Position numbers and translations under genes: made by a program
NCBI RefSeq assembly: GCF_000516985.1
Contig: NW_006917096.1
Span: forward strand, 3,209,606 to 3,273,605
Direction of reading: 5' to 3'
Source: Pestalotiopsis fici W106-1
Lineage: Eukaryota; Ascomycota; Sordariomycetes; Amphisphaeriales; Sporocadaceae
Length of the DNA stretch: 64,000 nucleotides
Notes under the pieces: generated by a model
Told to the model about the DNA's origin: nothing
What the model saw: the letters and a program-made list of their open reading frames with translations, nothing else
The model's database searches: none
Shown here: piece by piece, positions 23,912 to 35,999 of the stretch
Layout of the letters: each line of letters starts with the position of its first letter
Numbering within the stretch: position 1 is the stretch's first letter

Positions 23912-24481
23912 CATAGCAGGGTAGAGTTTTGACAAGTGGGTATGATTAAATCAACACTTTTAATATACCCGGGCATAATGTTGGTGTCAGGTTCCAGGAT
24001 GCCGCGTACGAGCTACATCTATAATCTGTGCAGGCTTCGTAGAACCGTACACCGAGCATTACATGGTTGTTATGGAATATGAAAAGGAACAGAAGAAGGC
24101 CGGCTAGCAAGTTGATTCGTGATCGTGCGATTTATTCATCTGCAACACATCTGCGAGTTCAGTCATAGTAGTGATTTCGTAGTCGCCACGGCACACCGAC
24201 CGAGCGCTATACTTGCTGTCGTAACACTATCTGAAATATGCCAGCACAATGCTTATGGCTTTCGGCTTCTCAGAGAAAAAAACTCCACCCAATCTCCAAA
24301 CGCCATCCATGCCAGTCATCCATGCCGTGAGGTATCATTCATTTCGAGTCTAATAAGCAAAAGAAGAGATTCGGTAAACGGTTCGAGTGTTGGTTGAGAA
24401 CTGGCAATCCTGCAAGGTTTCTCCCAGCTCTTCCTATGAGCTCGCTCCCCCATGATTTGCAGGTGGGATACGAGAGATTAA
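23912..24481. other. Convergent intergenic region
   Basis: About 570 bases between converging genes with no supportable reading frame; both 3' UTRs are expected here. Confidence 0.5.
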
Positions 24482-26898
24482 TCATATGAGCAGAGACTTT
24501 TTGATCGGCTGAGGAACCGGGCGACCATTGATCGCCGAGCTTTTCCCAGTGTTGGCTTTGCGGATCTTGTCCAGCAGGTGACTGTGAGCAAATGTTAGAA
24601 ACTCCCGGGCACCGAAATGAGTTAAAGTCATGTCGCTTGAATAGGGACACTCCTGCGAGCCCATTGCGTTCCCCAGTCGTACAAAAGGAGAACAAATGCC
24701 AGTGTAGTCAAGAAGGGCGCATGGAGTTGCTCTTGCCACTAGGCCGCGTGGGGACTGGGTGATAATGAACTTTAATGAAATAGGATGGGGGGAAATAGGC
24801 ATACTTGATCGGTAGATGACCTCGACTTTCCTGCATGGCCAAATTGACCTTACTGAGTTCTCTTTCCTTCATCTCATCGCTAGCCTCTCTTTGGTGTTCG
24901 TCGTAATGTTGAGAAATGAGCTCCTGGCCCTCTGCATCTTCAGCGCTTCGGACAATGTAGTCGCAATCAGGCTCCTCGCATATCCATGTGTGATTAGGGC
25001 CCGTGGGATCTATTGAGGGTAGAGGCTCAGCCTGAATGATGACACGGGTAAGTGGTTCTCGGGCTGAGTCGCTTTGGTCTTCATCATCCGAAGAATTCGC
25101 ATCGTCCTCTCCATTTGCGAAGAATTGAGATGTTTTGGCCGTCTTCTTCTGCGGCAGTACCAGATCGTCCATGTCCGTATCATCCTCATCAAACTCCTGG
25201 CTTCTAGGCCGTTTCTTTCCACCCAACGAAGGACGCAGACCGGCTGCCTTGCCGCTTGGGCGACCTCTTGGCGGTCGTTTACCGCCAGTCTCAATAGGCG
25301 TGCTTTTGACAGGTTGTGGTGCCTTTGCGGCGGGCTTCTTTTGCCGCTTTCGAATGCGCAAAATCTGCTCCTCCGAGATGTGGTCGTATTTTGGCTTTCT
25401 ACGTCCATTCTGCTTACACCATTTATAGAGCTCACTCTCGTGCCACTCTGGACCGAGGTGGTTGACCAAGTCAGCAGCATGATATTGCAAAACTTCAGCC
25501 TTGGCCGCGTAATCCGAGATGCTCAGAGAAGTATAGATTTTGGTCTGCCAGTTGGCGGGAGTCATTGAATTTGGATGTTTCTTTTGCTTGCCACCAGATT
25601 CCCAGGCTGCGAGATAACTGTGCCAAACCTCGTCTAGTACCTCGAGAAGTGCATTCAAAGCAGTGTCTTGTGGTTCACTAGTAGATACAGTGGCCTCACT
25701 CTTTGCCCGTGCTGGAAGCGTTATTGACTTGTGACCAAAGTCATGCTGGTCGACTTCCATCAGCTCGGGTACTTCGTCAACGGGTTCTGGGGGCGTTTGG
25801 TGGGCCTTGGATGAACGAATACGTGCTCCACGAGGCTCTTCGCTTCCCGAGTCAACAGGTTCGCTCCTGCTTGCTGTACCAGCTCTTGTCCTTCTCGGAG
25901 CAGAGTCTCTTGAAACAGCTTTCGGGTTACCTCGGGAGCCACGGATATCTGCAGAGCTTGATTTTTGCCGAATGGAGGCTGGCTTTGGTGCCGGTACCTC
26001 TGGTGCTGTAAATGTGATGTTTGCAGATGGACTGGGCTTCCTCCTCAATCTTTGCGTAATGTCCTAGTAAGGTCAGCTCAATGTCCACCATTTAACACAT
26101 TGTCAAGCGGTTGTGCTTACAGGGAACTCGCCGCTCAGCCAAGTGTGAAAACCCGTCCCCTTGGGAAACTGAGCAAGTAGGAAGCCGGCTTGATCTCTAC
26201 ATCTCTGGGTCACTTCCTCCAATGTGGATCCGTCGCCGACGGCAGCAGCATATTTGTAAAGCACATCTTCGAGAGGTAGCTTCACATCTGACAGTCGGAA
26301 CGTACGCCTCTTTAGCTTGGGATCCTTTTGCGCCTGCTCTTGCATGTCTTCTAGCTCAGCCTCGTATAAATCCAGTACGCTGTAGTGCATAACGATGCCC
26401 TGAAACATGATGTTGGCAATGGGCGCATATCGTTCGGATGGGATGATCTCGAAATGGGCACATTGGCCGGCAGCCCAAAGGACAGGCGTTCCTGAATCTT
26501 CCTTGAGACCGATTGAGTAGGTGTATGTCCTAGATATTTCGACCCAAATGGATCGAGTTCTTTGGAAGCCTCTGTTCACTGTGGCGCACATGGTGAGCTT
26601 GCTATTTTCGCAACCCAGGCCAACAAGACTTACAGTTGCTGCCTTGATCCGGTTCAACAACCATGATGCCGCGAATCATGAACGGCCCCTCGAGATCAAC
26701 CTCGAGCAAATTGGCCATATGCCCATCCTTGTTGTACACAGCCGCTTCTGTTAACAAGAAACATGGCCAATCATTCGGTTGCGTGCCAGCAGCAGGAGGT
26801 CGCACGATCTGGTTTTCTGTTATATATTTGATTGATTGCTCATCAACGGTTGCGACTGTGGATGTCGAGCCTGAGCGAAGGCGTCGTCGTCCGGCCAT
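24482..26898 (-). CDS. RFTS (DNMT1-RFD) domain protein with Zn-finger-like motif
   Basis: Four minus-strand exons, 26634-26898, 26121-26578, 24805-26063 and 24482-24581, give 693 residues. All phases match; the last intron is 223 nt with a CTAAC branch site. Residues ~25-190 resemble the replication-foci targeting domain of DNMT1: DWPCFLLTEAAVYNKDG, VDLEGPFMIRG, IWVEISRTYTYSIGL and the AGQCAHFEI segment. No methyltransferase domain follows. The middle is basic and Ser/Pro-rich with AT-hook-like GKRPPRGRPSGK (~500) and an acidic patch (DEDDTDMDD). At ~610-645 lies C-x4-C-x18-H-x3-H (CEEPDC ... HYDEH), a possible zinc finger. I infer a nuclear chromatin-associated protein; its exact role is not known to me. 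Confidence 0.85.
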
Positions 26899-27622
26899 GG
26901 TTTTGCGGGGCGTCGGGAAGGCGTAGGGCCTTATTCATGTATGGCGAGTTGCAAGTGGGAGGTGTTGGAAGTTGAAGACTGGCGGGCAAGTTGAAAGAGG
27001 TGCGATTTGTTGATCGATGCCGTAATGGTGTAACGGTCTAAAGCGCGTGGATTCTGGCGTTCATGAAGGCCTGGGCATCTTCATTTCCATTGTCCAGTGG
27101 AATCAAGGTTATATGTACGGAGTATGTAAGTGGGAGCTATCGGTTGGTTTGTCGCGTAGAAGCTGGTTCGGCTTTACGCGACAAACACGGACAGGTCGAT
27201 TGGCGGGGCAGTTGCGGGAGGAAGTCGAGTCGAGGTGATGAGCAAAGTAGACGGTACAAGTTGATTTGCTGCGTTTGTATGCACGACTAGGGATTGTTCC
27301 AGTAGCTCTACTTTATCAATCAGGGTGGTGCTAGGTGCAGCACAAGCTTCAATATTTCCAGCAGTTTAACACTTCCTTGTACCTTAGAGGATCCACGCCC
27401 CGCAAAGCTTCTAGCGGCTCGGATCCTAATTTTTTTTTTCTGAGTCGCGAAAAGTTCGAATAAGTTTTCCCTCTTCGCGCGTCGCATTCAGTTGCGTCTC
27501 AACAATTTTCTGTGTAATACTTGGACATTCGACATACCCGTGTTATCGCAGACGGCGTCACTTGAATCACTTCTTGCAGTGCGATCACTGCGCCTAGTCC
27601 GTTCATATTAGTTGCGCCGCGG
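26899..27622. other. Divergent promoter region between the RFTS gene and pus4
   Basis: About 720 bases between two divergent start codons. No gene is supported. A T run lies near 27430-27440. Confidence 0.5.
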
Positions 27623-29144
27623 ATGAAAGCATTTAGACTCTTCAAAATGGCGGCATCAAAGCCCGTCCTCGATGGTTTATTTGGTAAGACGAACCCCGGC
27701 TTTGGCGCAAGCAAGCAGCACTGACAAAAATACAGCCGTCAACAAGCCTACAGGCATGAGTTCCGCACAGGTCATCCGAGACTGCCAAGAGCAATTCAAT
27801 CCTTCTACGTTCTTCAAGCCCATGATCGACGAGCAGAGAGCCCAGAGAGGTCAAGAATCAAACACCAAGAAGCGGCGGCGCGGTTATGGCAAGAACGACA
27901 TCAGAGTCAAGATGGGTCATGGCGGCACTCTGGATCCTCTCGCCACGGGTGTGCTCATTCTCGGACTTGGCAAGGGCACCAAGTCGTTGCAATCATTCCT
28001 AGACTGTACCAAGACCTACGAGACGGTCGTTCTTTTTGGCGCCAGCACGGATACCTATGACAGAGTCGGCAAGATTCTCAAGAAGACGTCATACGACCAC
28101 ATTACAAAGCCAATGGTTGAGGAAGCACTGAACGGCTTCCGCGGTAAACTGCAGCAAATGCCGCCGCTTTACTCGGCCCTCAAGATGGAGGGAAAGCCGC
28201 TTTACGAATACGCCCGTGAGGGCAAGCCGATCCCGCGCGAGATTGCCACTAGAGAAGTCACGGTAACTGACTTGGAGTTGGTGGAATACTACGAGCCGGG
28301 CACCCATGACCACCGATGGCCCGCTGAAGACGCCACGCAATTCGAGAAGAGCTTTGCTGAGCAGGTCTGGAAGATTGAAAAGGACCAAATGACAAAAGAG
28401 AAGCGCACTCCCGAAGAAGAGGAGGAAGAAAAGGCGGCGCTGGAGCGCTATGAGCGAGTAAAGCAAAAGGCCGATGAGAGGGTTGACGAACTGGTGTATG
28501 ACAAGAACAACAAGCGTCACAAAAAGGACAAGAGCCCACCCATGATGATGTCGGGAGCTCTGGGCGACCACCCTCCGGAGAAGAAGCAAGGCAAGGGATC
28601 GAACCTGCTCCCGCCTCCGCATGATCCCAACACGCCACCTCCGTGGACCGACAAGGGTCCTCCTGCAGCACGCATTCGCATGACTGTGACCTCGGGCTTC
28701 TACGTGAGAAGTTTCTGTCACGACCTGGGAGCCAAGATTGGCTCGAGCGCCATGATGGCCGAACTGTCGAGATCGCGGCAAGGTGACTTTAAGCTGGGCA
28801 CGGAGAACTGCCTCGAGTACCATGATATCATGAAGGGCGAAGAGGTCTGGGCTCCCCAGGTCGAGGCTGCCCTCATGCAATGGCACGAAAAGTCCAAACC
28901 CGGCGCTGCACAGGCACCAAAGAGAGCAGAGCCTGTGACTTCGCCCAAGCTCAAGTCCATTGAGAGCCCGCCAGCCAAGCGCAAGGCCTCCGAGGAGCCT
29001 GCGAGCGAGGAGGTCGCACCAAAGAGGAAGAAGTCCAAGTCTGCCTCTCCTCAGCCGCGAAAGAAGACCGAAAAGGACACTGAAGAAGAGTGGAAGGGGT
29101 TCGATGACCCCGCAGTTCCGCAACAGGATGGCGCCAAGGCATGA
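27623..29144 (+). CDS. pus4: tRNA pseudouridine-55 synthase Pus4 (TruB family)
   Basis: Two exons, 27623-27683 and 27736-29144, give 489 residues; a second in-frame ATG at 27647 (MAASKPVLDGLF) is an equally good start. The split N-terminal motif reads GLFAVNKPTGMSSAQVIRD after splicing. GHGGTLDPLATGVLI carries the catalytic aspartate of TruB enzymes, followed by KTYE, LPPLYSALKMEGKPLYEYAREG-like (shortened here) and the late SGFYVRSFCHDLG motif. Pus4 makes pseudouridine 55 in the T-loop of tRNAs. A charged insertion (~240-320) and a Lys/Glu/Ser-rich tail (~415-489) extend it beyond bacterial TruB, as in other fungi. Confidence 0.94.
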
Positions 29145-29541
29145 TTTAATATATCAGAGCGACATTGAAGTGAAAATGAGATTATTTACAGAAAAAGATG
29201 GCGAAGCCGGACCATTTGGTTGGCGTATAAAGATGTTATTGCATAAGCTTGGCGTTGGTAGCGTTTGTCTGGAGTCCCAGGTTGGGAACAAATAGACATC
29301 AGATGTGCACTTTTGACATGATTTCATGGTAGATTAATTATCGGGTATCAACTCGAAACTTGAGTTTTCCTTATTATGCATTATGTGACACTGTCCTCAT
29401 GACTGGTAGCATGATGGGACTTAGACGTGCTAAAAATTTATACAACGTAGATGGCGGATAATCAATCATCAACGCCACGAGGTATCATTACAAGATCAAT
29501 AGTCATCAAGCAACTTTTTCACTAGGCAACAGATTCCTTTT
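29145..29541. other. Convergent intergenic region between pus4 and erg2
   Basis: About 400 bases between converging stop codons; no coding signal is seen. Confidence 0.5.
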
Positions 29542-30436
29542 TTAGAACTTGCCCAGAAGCAAGTTGCCAATCATCTCGCGGCCAGTAACGTAGCTCGTCC
29601 TCCAGAGGGTAGGGAAGTCAAGGGTGGAAGACAGGCCATCGGCCAGGCCAAAGAAGAGCATGGGCGGGATCCAGCCACGGGCGTACTCGAGGGCAAAGCA
29701 GCCCTCGGGCATCTTGTACTGCTTGACGGTGCCGCGGACGAGGTGGTGCATCGACCCGGCCGGGTAGATCTCGGGGTCGTACTCGCCGGGCGTGTAGGCC
29801 CACTGCTCACCCGTCAGGATGTGGAAGTAGTCATCAGCCGTGTGGCGGCCAGTGTGACCCTCGGTACCAATGGCAGTGCCAAAGATGATCAAATACTCTG
29901 TAATACCTAGATTTGTCGCATGTCAGTGACTTGAGGTTCTATAGTCGGATAAAAAAGCTGACGGCAAGTGACAAAAAGGCATTTGTGTGCTCTAGGATCA
30001 GAAGGAAGGCAACGGAGATATCAACATAATATTGTTTGCGCAATTCAGTTGACAATTGTTTTAACATCCGAAAGTGTTTCGTCATATAAGAGAGCAACAC
30101 AAGCAGAAAGACAACTTGAGAGATGAGAAGAAGAAGAAAAAGCTTACTGGCATGGATAATGTACATGGCACCCATGGCACCACCGGCATTGTTGAAAATG
30201 TACTCTACATCCAAGTTGACATTGTTGGGGTACTTTTCATGCAGCTCCGTGGTGATGTAGCTGACAATGCTCCGCGTGTCGTTGCCATGGGCCGCGATTC
30301 CGCGCTTGGCCAGGTCGTGAAGGTGCTCCTTGTCAAAGATGTAGAAGGACTCGAGGTTCTGCTCCAAGAGGTAGACGACGGGCGTCAAGACACCAATGAG
30401 GATGGCAATCCAGGTCAGAAGCCGCGTGGAAGCCAT
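29542..30436 (-). CDS. erg2: Sterol C-8 isomerase (Erg2)
   Basis: Two minus-strand exons, 30148-30436 and 29542-29906, give 217 residues. A hydrophobic N-terminal anchor ([19 protein letters not shown]) is followed by an amphipathic body with [50 protein letters not shown] and [15 protein letters not shown], the ERG2/sigma-1 receptor family signature. Erg2 shifts the C8-C9 double bond to C7-C8 (fecosterol to episterol) in ergosterol synthesis at the ER. It is the target of morpholine fungicides. The start is the ATG at 30436, in front of the membrane anchor. The intron is 241 nt, long for this window. The gene is divergent from csl4. Confidence 0.95.
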
Positions 30437-31044
30437 TGCGCCTGCGGGATAAAACCTAGAAAACAAACAAAAAAACGTGAAAAAGGCAAAAAATAGGTGT
30501 GTAGTGGAGAAGTGCAGGACAAACTTTTGAAAGGGCCCGGAAACAATTGACTTTTTGAACGCCGTCGCGAAAAAGAGATTGAGGGTTGACGATAGGGGTC
30601 CTCTTCCGGCAATATCAATACATGATGCTCTAGTATGGCAGGCGGTCAGCAAATTCCCAGCAAATTCCCGTGCCCGGGTCTCCGTCTTCCGGCTCTTACG
30701 ATCATAACCATTTGCCAAGGGACCAAACAGCTCACCAAGGCTCTAAAAGCTTACCTGCATCTGCCCCGCGGGATCCGTGGGATGGACTGGAGTGGAGACG
30801 TCGTCGGTGTTGAAGCAGCTCGAACCACCGATGCTTTTTGCGATTTTAGCGTCTGGCAAGCTCAAATGATTAGCTTTTAGCTGCAGCTATCAAACCAAAG
30901 GGAGAAAAATAGAGGGCCAAAAAAAAAAAAAAAAAAAGGTTCCCGTCAAATCGTCTCGAAGACGCACTTTGCAACCATCGCAGCTGTCGACGTCTGCCGT
31001 TACGAACAACCAATCTCAACAGACAAGCATCAGCGACAGCGATC
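30437..31044. other. Divergent promoter region between erg2 and csl4
   Basis: About 600 bases between two divergent start codons, with a run of 19 A residues at 30919-30937. No gene is supported. Confidence 0.5.
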
Positions 31045-31745
31045 ATGGCACAAACGATCGCAGTTCCAGGTCAACTTCTCGGGCCCGCAAACAAGTACAT
31101 AGCTGGCGCCGGCACCCACATTCAGGACTCAAATCTGTATGCGTCGCTCCTAGGCACAGTCGCCATTGAGGAGCCCGAGAAGGCGCCCGGCCCCGCCAAA
31201 CGCCTGACCAAGATCGAGGCCCTTCAGACTCCTGCTACCCTTCCCACGATATCAGTCTCGCGCTCCGGCATCTCTGAGAAACGTGAGGTGCTGCCCGAAG
31301 TTGGGAACATTGTGCTGTGCCGTGTGACACGGATACAGCCCCGTCAAGCGACTGTCGCAATTCTGGTCGTGGGCGAGACTGTGCTCGAGGCCGAGTGGCA
31401 AGGCGTCATTCGCTCGCAGGATGTCAGGGCTACAGAGAAGGACAAGGTCAAGATATACGAGAGCTTCAGACCGGGTGATATCGTAAGAGCGCAGGTGGTG
31501 AGTAGCTCGTATTCCTGAAAAGGCCTGACTGTTGGCCCTTTTTCGTGATTCTAGCTAACGCGGTTTGATCGCAGATTTCTTTGGGTGACCAAGCCAACTA
31601 TTATCTTTCAACTGCGAGCAACGAGCTCGGCGTCATCATGGCCACGAGCGAAGCGGGTAACTCCATGTTCCCAGTCAGCTGGAAAGAGTATAGAGACGCC
31701 GAGACGGGACTCAGCGAAAGCCGCAAGGTTGCAAAGCCATTTTGA
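31045..31745 (+). CDS. csl4: RNA exosome cap subunit Csl4
   Basis: Two exons, 31045-31497 and 31575-31745, give 207 residues; the splice is in phase 0 at RAQV|ISLGDQ. The N-terminal domain begins VPGQLLGPANKYIAGAGTH, a Csl4 hallmark. A central S1-type fold follows (LPEVGNIVLCRVTRIQPRQA, then GVIRSQDVRATEKDKV and FRPGDIVRAQV). The end contains YYLSTASNELGVIMATSEAG and SWKEYRD, also typical. Csl4 sits on top of the nine-subunit exosome ring and helps guide RNA and cofactors in 3'-5' RNA processing. Length is normal for fungi. Confidence 0.95.
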
Positions 31746-33703
31746 ACAGATATGGCCCTCTACCCACACCAAATCCATGATACCATTGACGAACCTTGAA
31801 GCGCTTCTGCAATAAGCTGTACTTCTCCATGGAAAAGCAGCTCCGCCACCTTACAATGGCCACGAAGAAGGTATACCATCCAGCTGCAGGCAAACGTCAG
31901 GGAACCACATACTCGTCAATTCGTATTCCCAATAGCCTGAGACGAAATGCCATTTTAATGAAATGGCCGAGTACCTAATGTTCCTGGTCTTCTAGACAGG
32001 CTGATGAGAGCTCAGCGCCTTACGAGCGCACGGTCCATAAGCCTATAATGACGTAGAAACTGATCTGCACCAAACAACATTAGTGGTACGCAATTATGGG
32101 TCTCTGGAGAGGAATATGAAATTCGTTTTCATAAAACAGTCGACTTGAGCCGTTTAGCGTTTCAAGTGAGGAGAGATTCGCGCAACTTGAAGAAGCAAGT
32201 TGGAGAATAGTCCAATACTAAAGATATGTAGAAGAGAAAACCACTCAAGGTTGCAAGGTATCCCGAAGCAATTAAGGAATAAATGCGAACACTAAAGCTA
32301 AAATAAACTGGGTCAAATGGATAAGTTTCAGCTTCCCGTGTGCGTAGAGTATTGGCCATGTCTTTGGCAAATACGCATTGAATTTCCTCACAAATTGCCA
32401 ACTTGTCCTTTCTCTCCGTCTGTTTTCGACGAAGCTGTCTGTCATTGAGAAGCAATTGTAACCTTTTCCCGAAGAGGTGACACGAGTCTTCTCAGCACGG
32501 TTGACTATATATTTCGTAGTAAGCGTCTGGGATAAAACGGACAATACTGCTGCTGCGTACATGTGACAGGGGTGGTCAAGGATGCCGTGCCTGTGCTACC
32601 CGTAAAGCCTTGACAAGCATTGATGGATACATTGAATGAACCATGATGAATCTTGACGTGCTGATGATTCTGCAAGTTGAAACTACTTTATCAAGGTAGA
32701 AGGTCAAGTACGTTAATGCAACTCGTCAACGTTATTGAAACTTCACGATGGAGGCCCTTGAACAAATGAAAGCCAAGCCCACTCTTATTTTTAGGTAACT
32801 GGGAAATTTGATCATTGAAAGCCCACCTGCTCTTTTTTGGTACCACGGCCAGCTCAGAAATCATGGGGGCCCCCCGGCACTTGTGCCCTGAATTCAACGG
32901 TTTACCTACCACCCTGGGACAAGAGAGGCTATGTCAAATCCGCGGCCTTTTTTCTTGCTACTACATTACTCATTGTCTTCATTCCAAGGGTCCTGCTATT
33001 TCAAGCTACGTACTTTGTACTCTTACTCCCCTTCAGCGTGGCGGGGGGCGCATCAATGTCCAACAACGTCCACTGCTTCAACAACACGAGGCGCAGCTAA
33101 TGTATTCCTAGCTGTCCTTGGAGGCGCGGCACGGCGTCTTTTCCCTCTTCCAGTTCAGGCTTCCAATTGATTGATGGTTGGCGGCTGTTCCCAATCCAGT
33201 CAACAAGAAGGTTGGAGAGTCTTGGACACGAAAAAAGGGCGGATTTTGGGTTGGATTTTAGACTCCAATGCCCAACCTTTTTTCTTTCTTGATCCTAATT
33301 CAGTTTTTTTTCTTTGTTGGCTGTCGCCTTGCCTCTTTGGTGTCCGGTTCAACTTTGATTTTCATTAGACCTCCTTCCTTTTGGTTTTGCTCATTTACTC
33401 ATTCACGACGATACGATTTGCATACCCAGTAATTTGTTCTCCCACGGCGAGCGAACCGGATTGGATTCTTGGGATAAAGGGAAACATTGCAAGGACTACT
33501 CACCACTCGAAATACTGCTCGCGTGGCCACAGTATATACCGTCACTACTACTTACGAGAGCGGAACTCCGGGTGTCACCATTACTCCGAGCACCAAGAAC
33601 ACCTACTGAATCATACCATATACATAATAATACGTCAAAGCGAAAGGCAAAAGGAAGCGATACTCGAAAAAAAAAAAGTACTATAACTACTATATCCTAC
33701 CAA
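31746..33703. other. Gene-free stretch before the Sec2-like gene
   Basis: Nearly 2 kb without a supportable gene. The first few hundred bases should be the csl4 3' UTR. 33150-33700 is pyrimidine-rich with T runs and probably is promoter and 5' leader of the next gene. Short frames here resemble no family. Confidence 0.45.
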
Positions 33704-34597
33704 ATGGCACTCGGCCTTCCTGTCACCTCCAGAATGACCGTGAGCCAATCGCCAAAGAAACAACCACCAACCATGGCGGCGGCACCCTGCTGCCCGAACT
33801 GCGGGACCTCGTTGGATTCGTCCGAGGTGTCCTCAAACTCGTCCGACCCAACTGCGGCCCTGCTCGCTGCCCAGAAACAGATTGCCGACTTACAGGCGCA
33901 GGTTCGGCTGCTGAACCAAAAGGCCGCCGCGGCCGTCGACCGCTGGGCCGACTACGAAGACGAGCTGACCCGGCTGCGCGCCGCCTCGTCGGCCACCAAC
34001 ACGACCGTCACCACGACGACCACGACCGGGGCCTTGTCGGCAACCACGTCGTCGTCGCAATACCCGCCCAGATCGCATACGCCGTCCCAGTCGCAAGGCG
34101 CCCTCTCGACCGCCTCGGCCACGAGCCCGCGCGCCAGCTTCCTCAATGCTGGCGCGAGCCGCATCTCGGCGCTCCTGAGCCCACGCAGCAAGGCGGCGGC
34201 GGCGGCGCAGCAGCAGCAGCAGAACCTGAACTCGACGGCCGGGGGACCGCGGGCGTCGCTCAGCACGGGCGCGCTCCCGCTCATGAGCCCCAAATCCGGT
34301 CTCCCGAGCCCGGCGCCCAGCACCGACGACTTGTTGGAAGCGCTGTCGCGAGAGCAAGGGCTGCGCCTGGCCGCCGAGGGCAAGCTGGATGAAACGTCCA
34401 AAGAGGTGGAAGAATTGTCGGCGACCTTGTTCGAGCAAGCCAACGAGATGGTCGCTACCGAGCGCAAAGCTCGGGCACGTCTCGAGGAGCGCGTGGAGGT
34501 ACTGGAGAAGCGAGACGAAGAGAAAAGGAATCGGCTCGAGAGGCTCGAGGGCGCCATGGGCCGAATAGAGAGAGTGAATCGACTGCTCAAGGACTAA
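33704..34597 (+). CDS. Coiled-coil protein with Sec2-like Rab GEF segment
   Basis: A single exon of 297 residues from the ATG at 33704. An early CCPNCGTSLD segment has a CxxC pair. A short coiled coil (AALLAAQKQIADLQAQVRLL, ~50-85) follows, then a Ser/Thr/Ala/Gln-rich low-complexity middle (poly-Thr, poly-Ala and a Q5 run near 175). A C-terminal coiled coil (~205-297) contains VEELSATLFEQANEMVATERKA, which resembles the Sec2 helix that exchanges nucleotide on Sec4-type Rab GTPases. The whole protein is much shorter than yeast Sec2 (over 700 residues), so it may be a reduced Sec2/GRAB-type factor or only share the coiled-coil motif. An earlier in-frame start is not supported by an ATG near 33434. 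Confidence 0.7.
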   Translation: MALGLPVTSRMTVSQSPKKQPPTMAAAPCCPNCGTSLDSSEVSSNSSDPTAALLAAQKQIADLQAQVRLLNQKAAAAVDRWADYEDELTRLRAASSATNTTVTTTTTTGALSATTSSSQYPPRSHTPSQSQGALSTASATSPRASFLNAGASRISALLSPRSKAAAAAQQQQQNLNSTAGGPRASLSTGALPLMSPKSGLPSPAPSTDDLLEALSREQGLRLAAEGKLDETSKEVEELSATLFEQANEMVATERKARARLEERVEVLEKRDEEKRNRLERLEGAMGRIERVNRLLKD

Positions 34598-35999
34598 AGA
34601 TGAGAAATAAATGGGGGGGCCGGATTCGAACGACCGGGCCGGGCCCAGAACGAATTAAATGAAGGGACGATTGAAATCGGCATATATCAAAGGCCGAGGA
34701 CAGGCACTGAAGAGGAGGGTAGCGCAAAATTTGTTCTCGCCGGCAGCAAATGTTCAGTGTCCTGGACAAACGAGGGAGGGCGTCGACATTGATTTCGAAC
34801 GAATGTCCATCTACGGTCCAGCGACAGCAGCCTCACGTGTGCCTTGATCACCAATACGAGCAACAGCGGATTTGATTGGGAACACCCCAGAGACATCAGA
34901 TCGAGTCCCAGATCACGCAAGACGTTGTGTCTCTGCGGTTTATACTGATGTGAAACTATTTGGAAAATAGTGCATTGAGAAAGTGCATCGTGGACACCGC
35001 ACAGAGTCGTCCTCTGGGTGCAACAAAGAAATGACTTTGGTGTTTCCACGTATAGATGAGCTGGAAACAAAATCCTGTAATCCAGATGGAGAAACGGGCT
35101 TGAGTCAAGCCTTTAATGAAGCCAATATCCTGTGGCTTTGGATGCATGAAGTGGTACATACTACACGGACAAGATGGCGCCTTTGAAATGTCCGCTTCTT
35201 TCCACATGTAGATGTTGCAAATATCTAGCAACGTCTTTGATGTTTTTGCAGAGGTCAAGATTGTTGTTATTGCAGGATACCCATAGCTTATTCCTAAAGG
35301 AAAGCGCCAGACGAACAGTTACACAATGTATAGGCGCACACTTATTGATATAAAACAAGAAAAATTCCAACATGCAAGTTTAATATACTTATAAATGCTC
35401 CTGTGACACAAGCAGCGAGTATAGGACTCTTGAGAAAACATCTCTAAGTTGATAAACAGGATTCACTATATCGTCATGGGAGTCCAGTTCAGTCTCATTT
35501 ATTTCATTGTTACAATAAGGCCGTACAGCACAATGCCTCGAGAGGTGGTGTACAGAGTCTATCACAATGACCACCTAATTGGTACCTTTTGCTAGATATC
35601 AATTGACTCGTATCAACTTTTGCTTTTCGTGATTGCCTGAACGCCTTTTCAAGTCAGGAGTAGCTCTAGATGCTAGACACAACTCGCCCCGATTCCAGGC
35701 CTATATCCAGCCCGACACATCGCCAGCAACGCTCGTGTGGTGCGTTGCGTACAGATCAAGCTGCTCAGTTGCAGCCGTGCGCTTCGATATTCGATGTTTG
35801 GTATTTGCATTCATTCGCATAATTTGGAGACATTCGCTTTGCTCACCTTCCGTCAACATTGTCGACTCAGATAATCGACCTTGTTTGAGATCCTACTACA
35901 GTATTTGGAGGATCTTTTGGGTTGAGGCCTTGTGCAGCACAGCGAACCGCGTCGGAACGACTTGTTCCTCTATAGAAACGACGGAGGGTCCCAGATAGC
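34598..35999. other. Convergent intergenic region before mkt1
   Basis: About 1.4 kb between converging genes. No gene is supported. A T-arm-like sequence on the minus strand near 34618-34640 lacks the rest of a tRNA. Confidence 0.45.

Noticed and set aside
28089..29123. 344-codon minus-strand open frame inside pus4
   Set aside because: Mirror of the pus4 coding sequence; no motif of its own.
34600..34645. Possible tRNA on the minus strand (CGTTCGAATCC-like T-arm)
   Set aside because: No matching 5' acceptor strand, D-arm or anticodon stem can be folded upstream of the T-arm.
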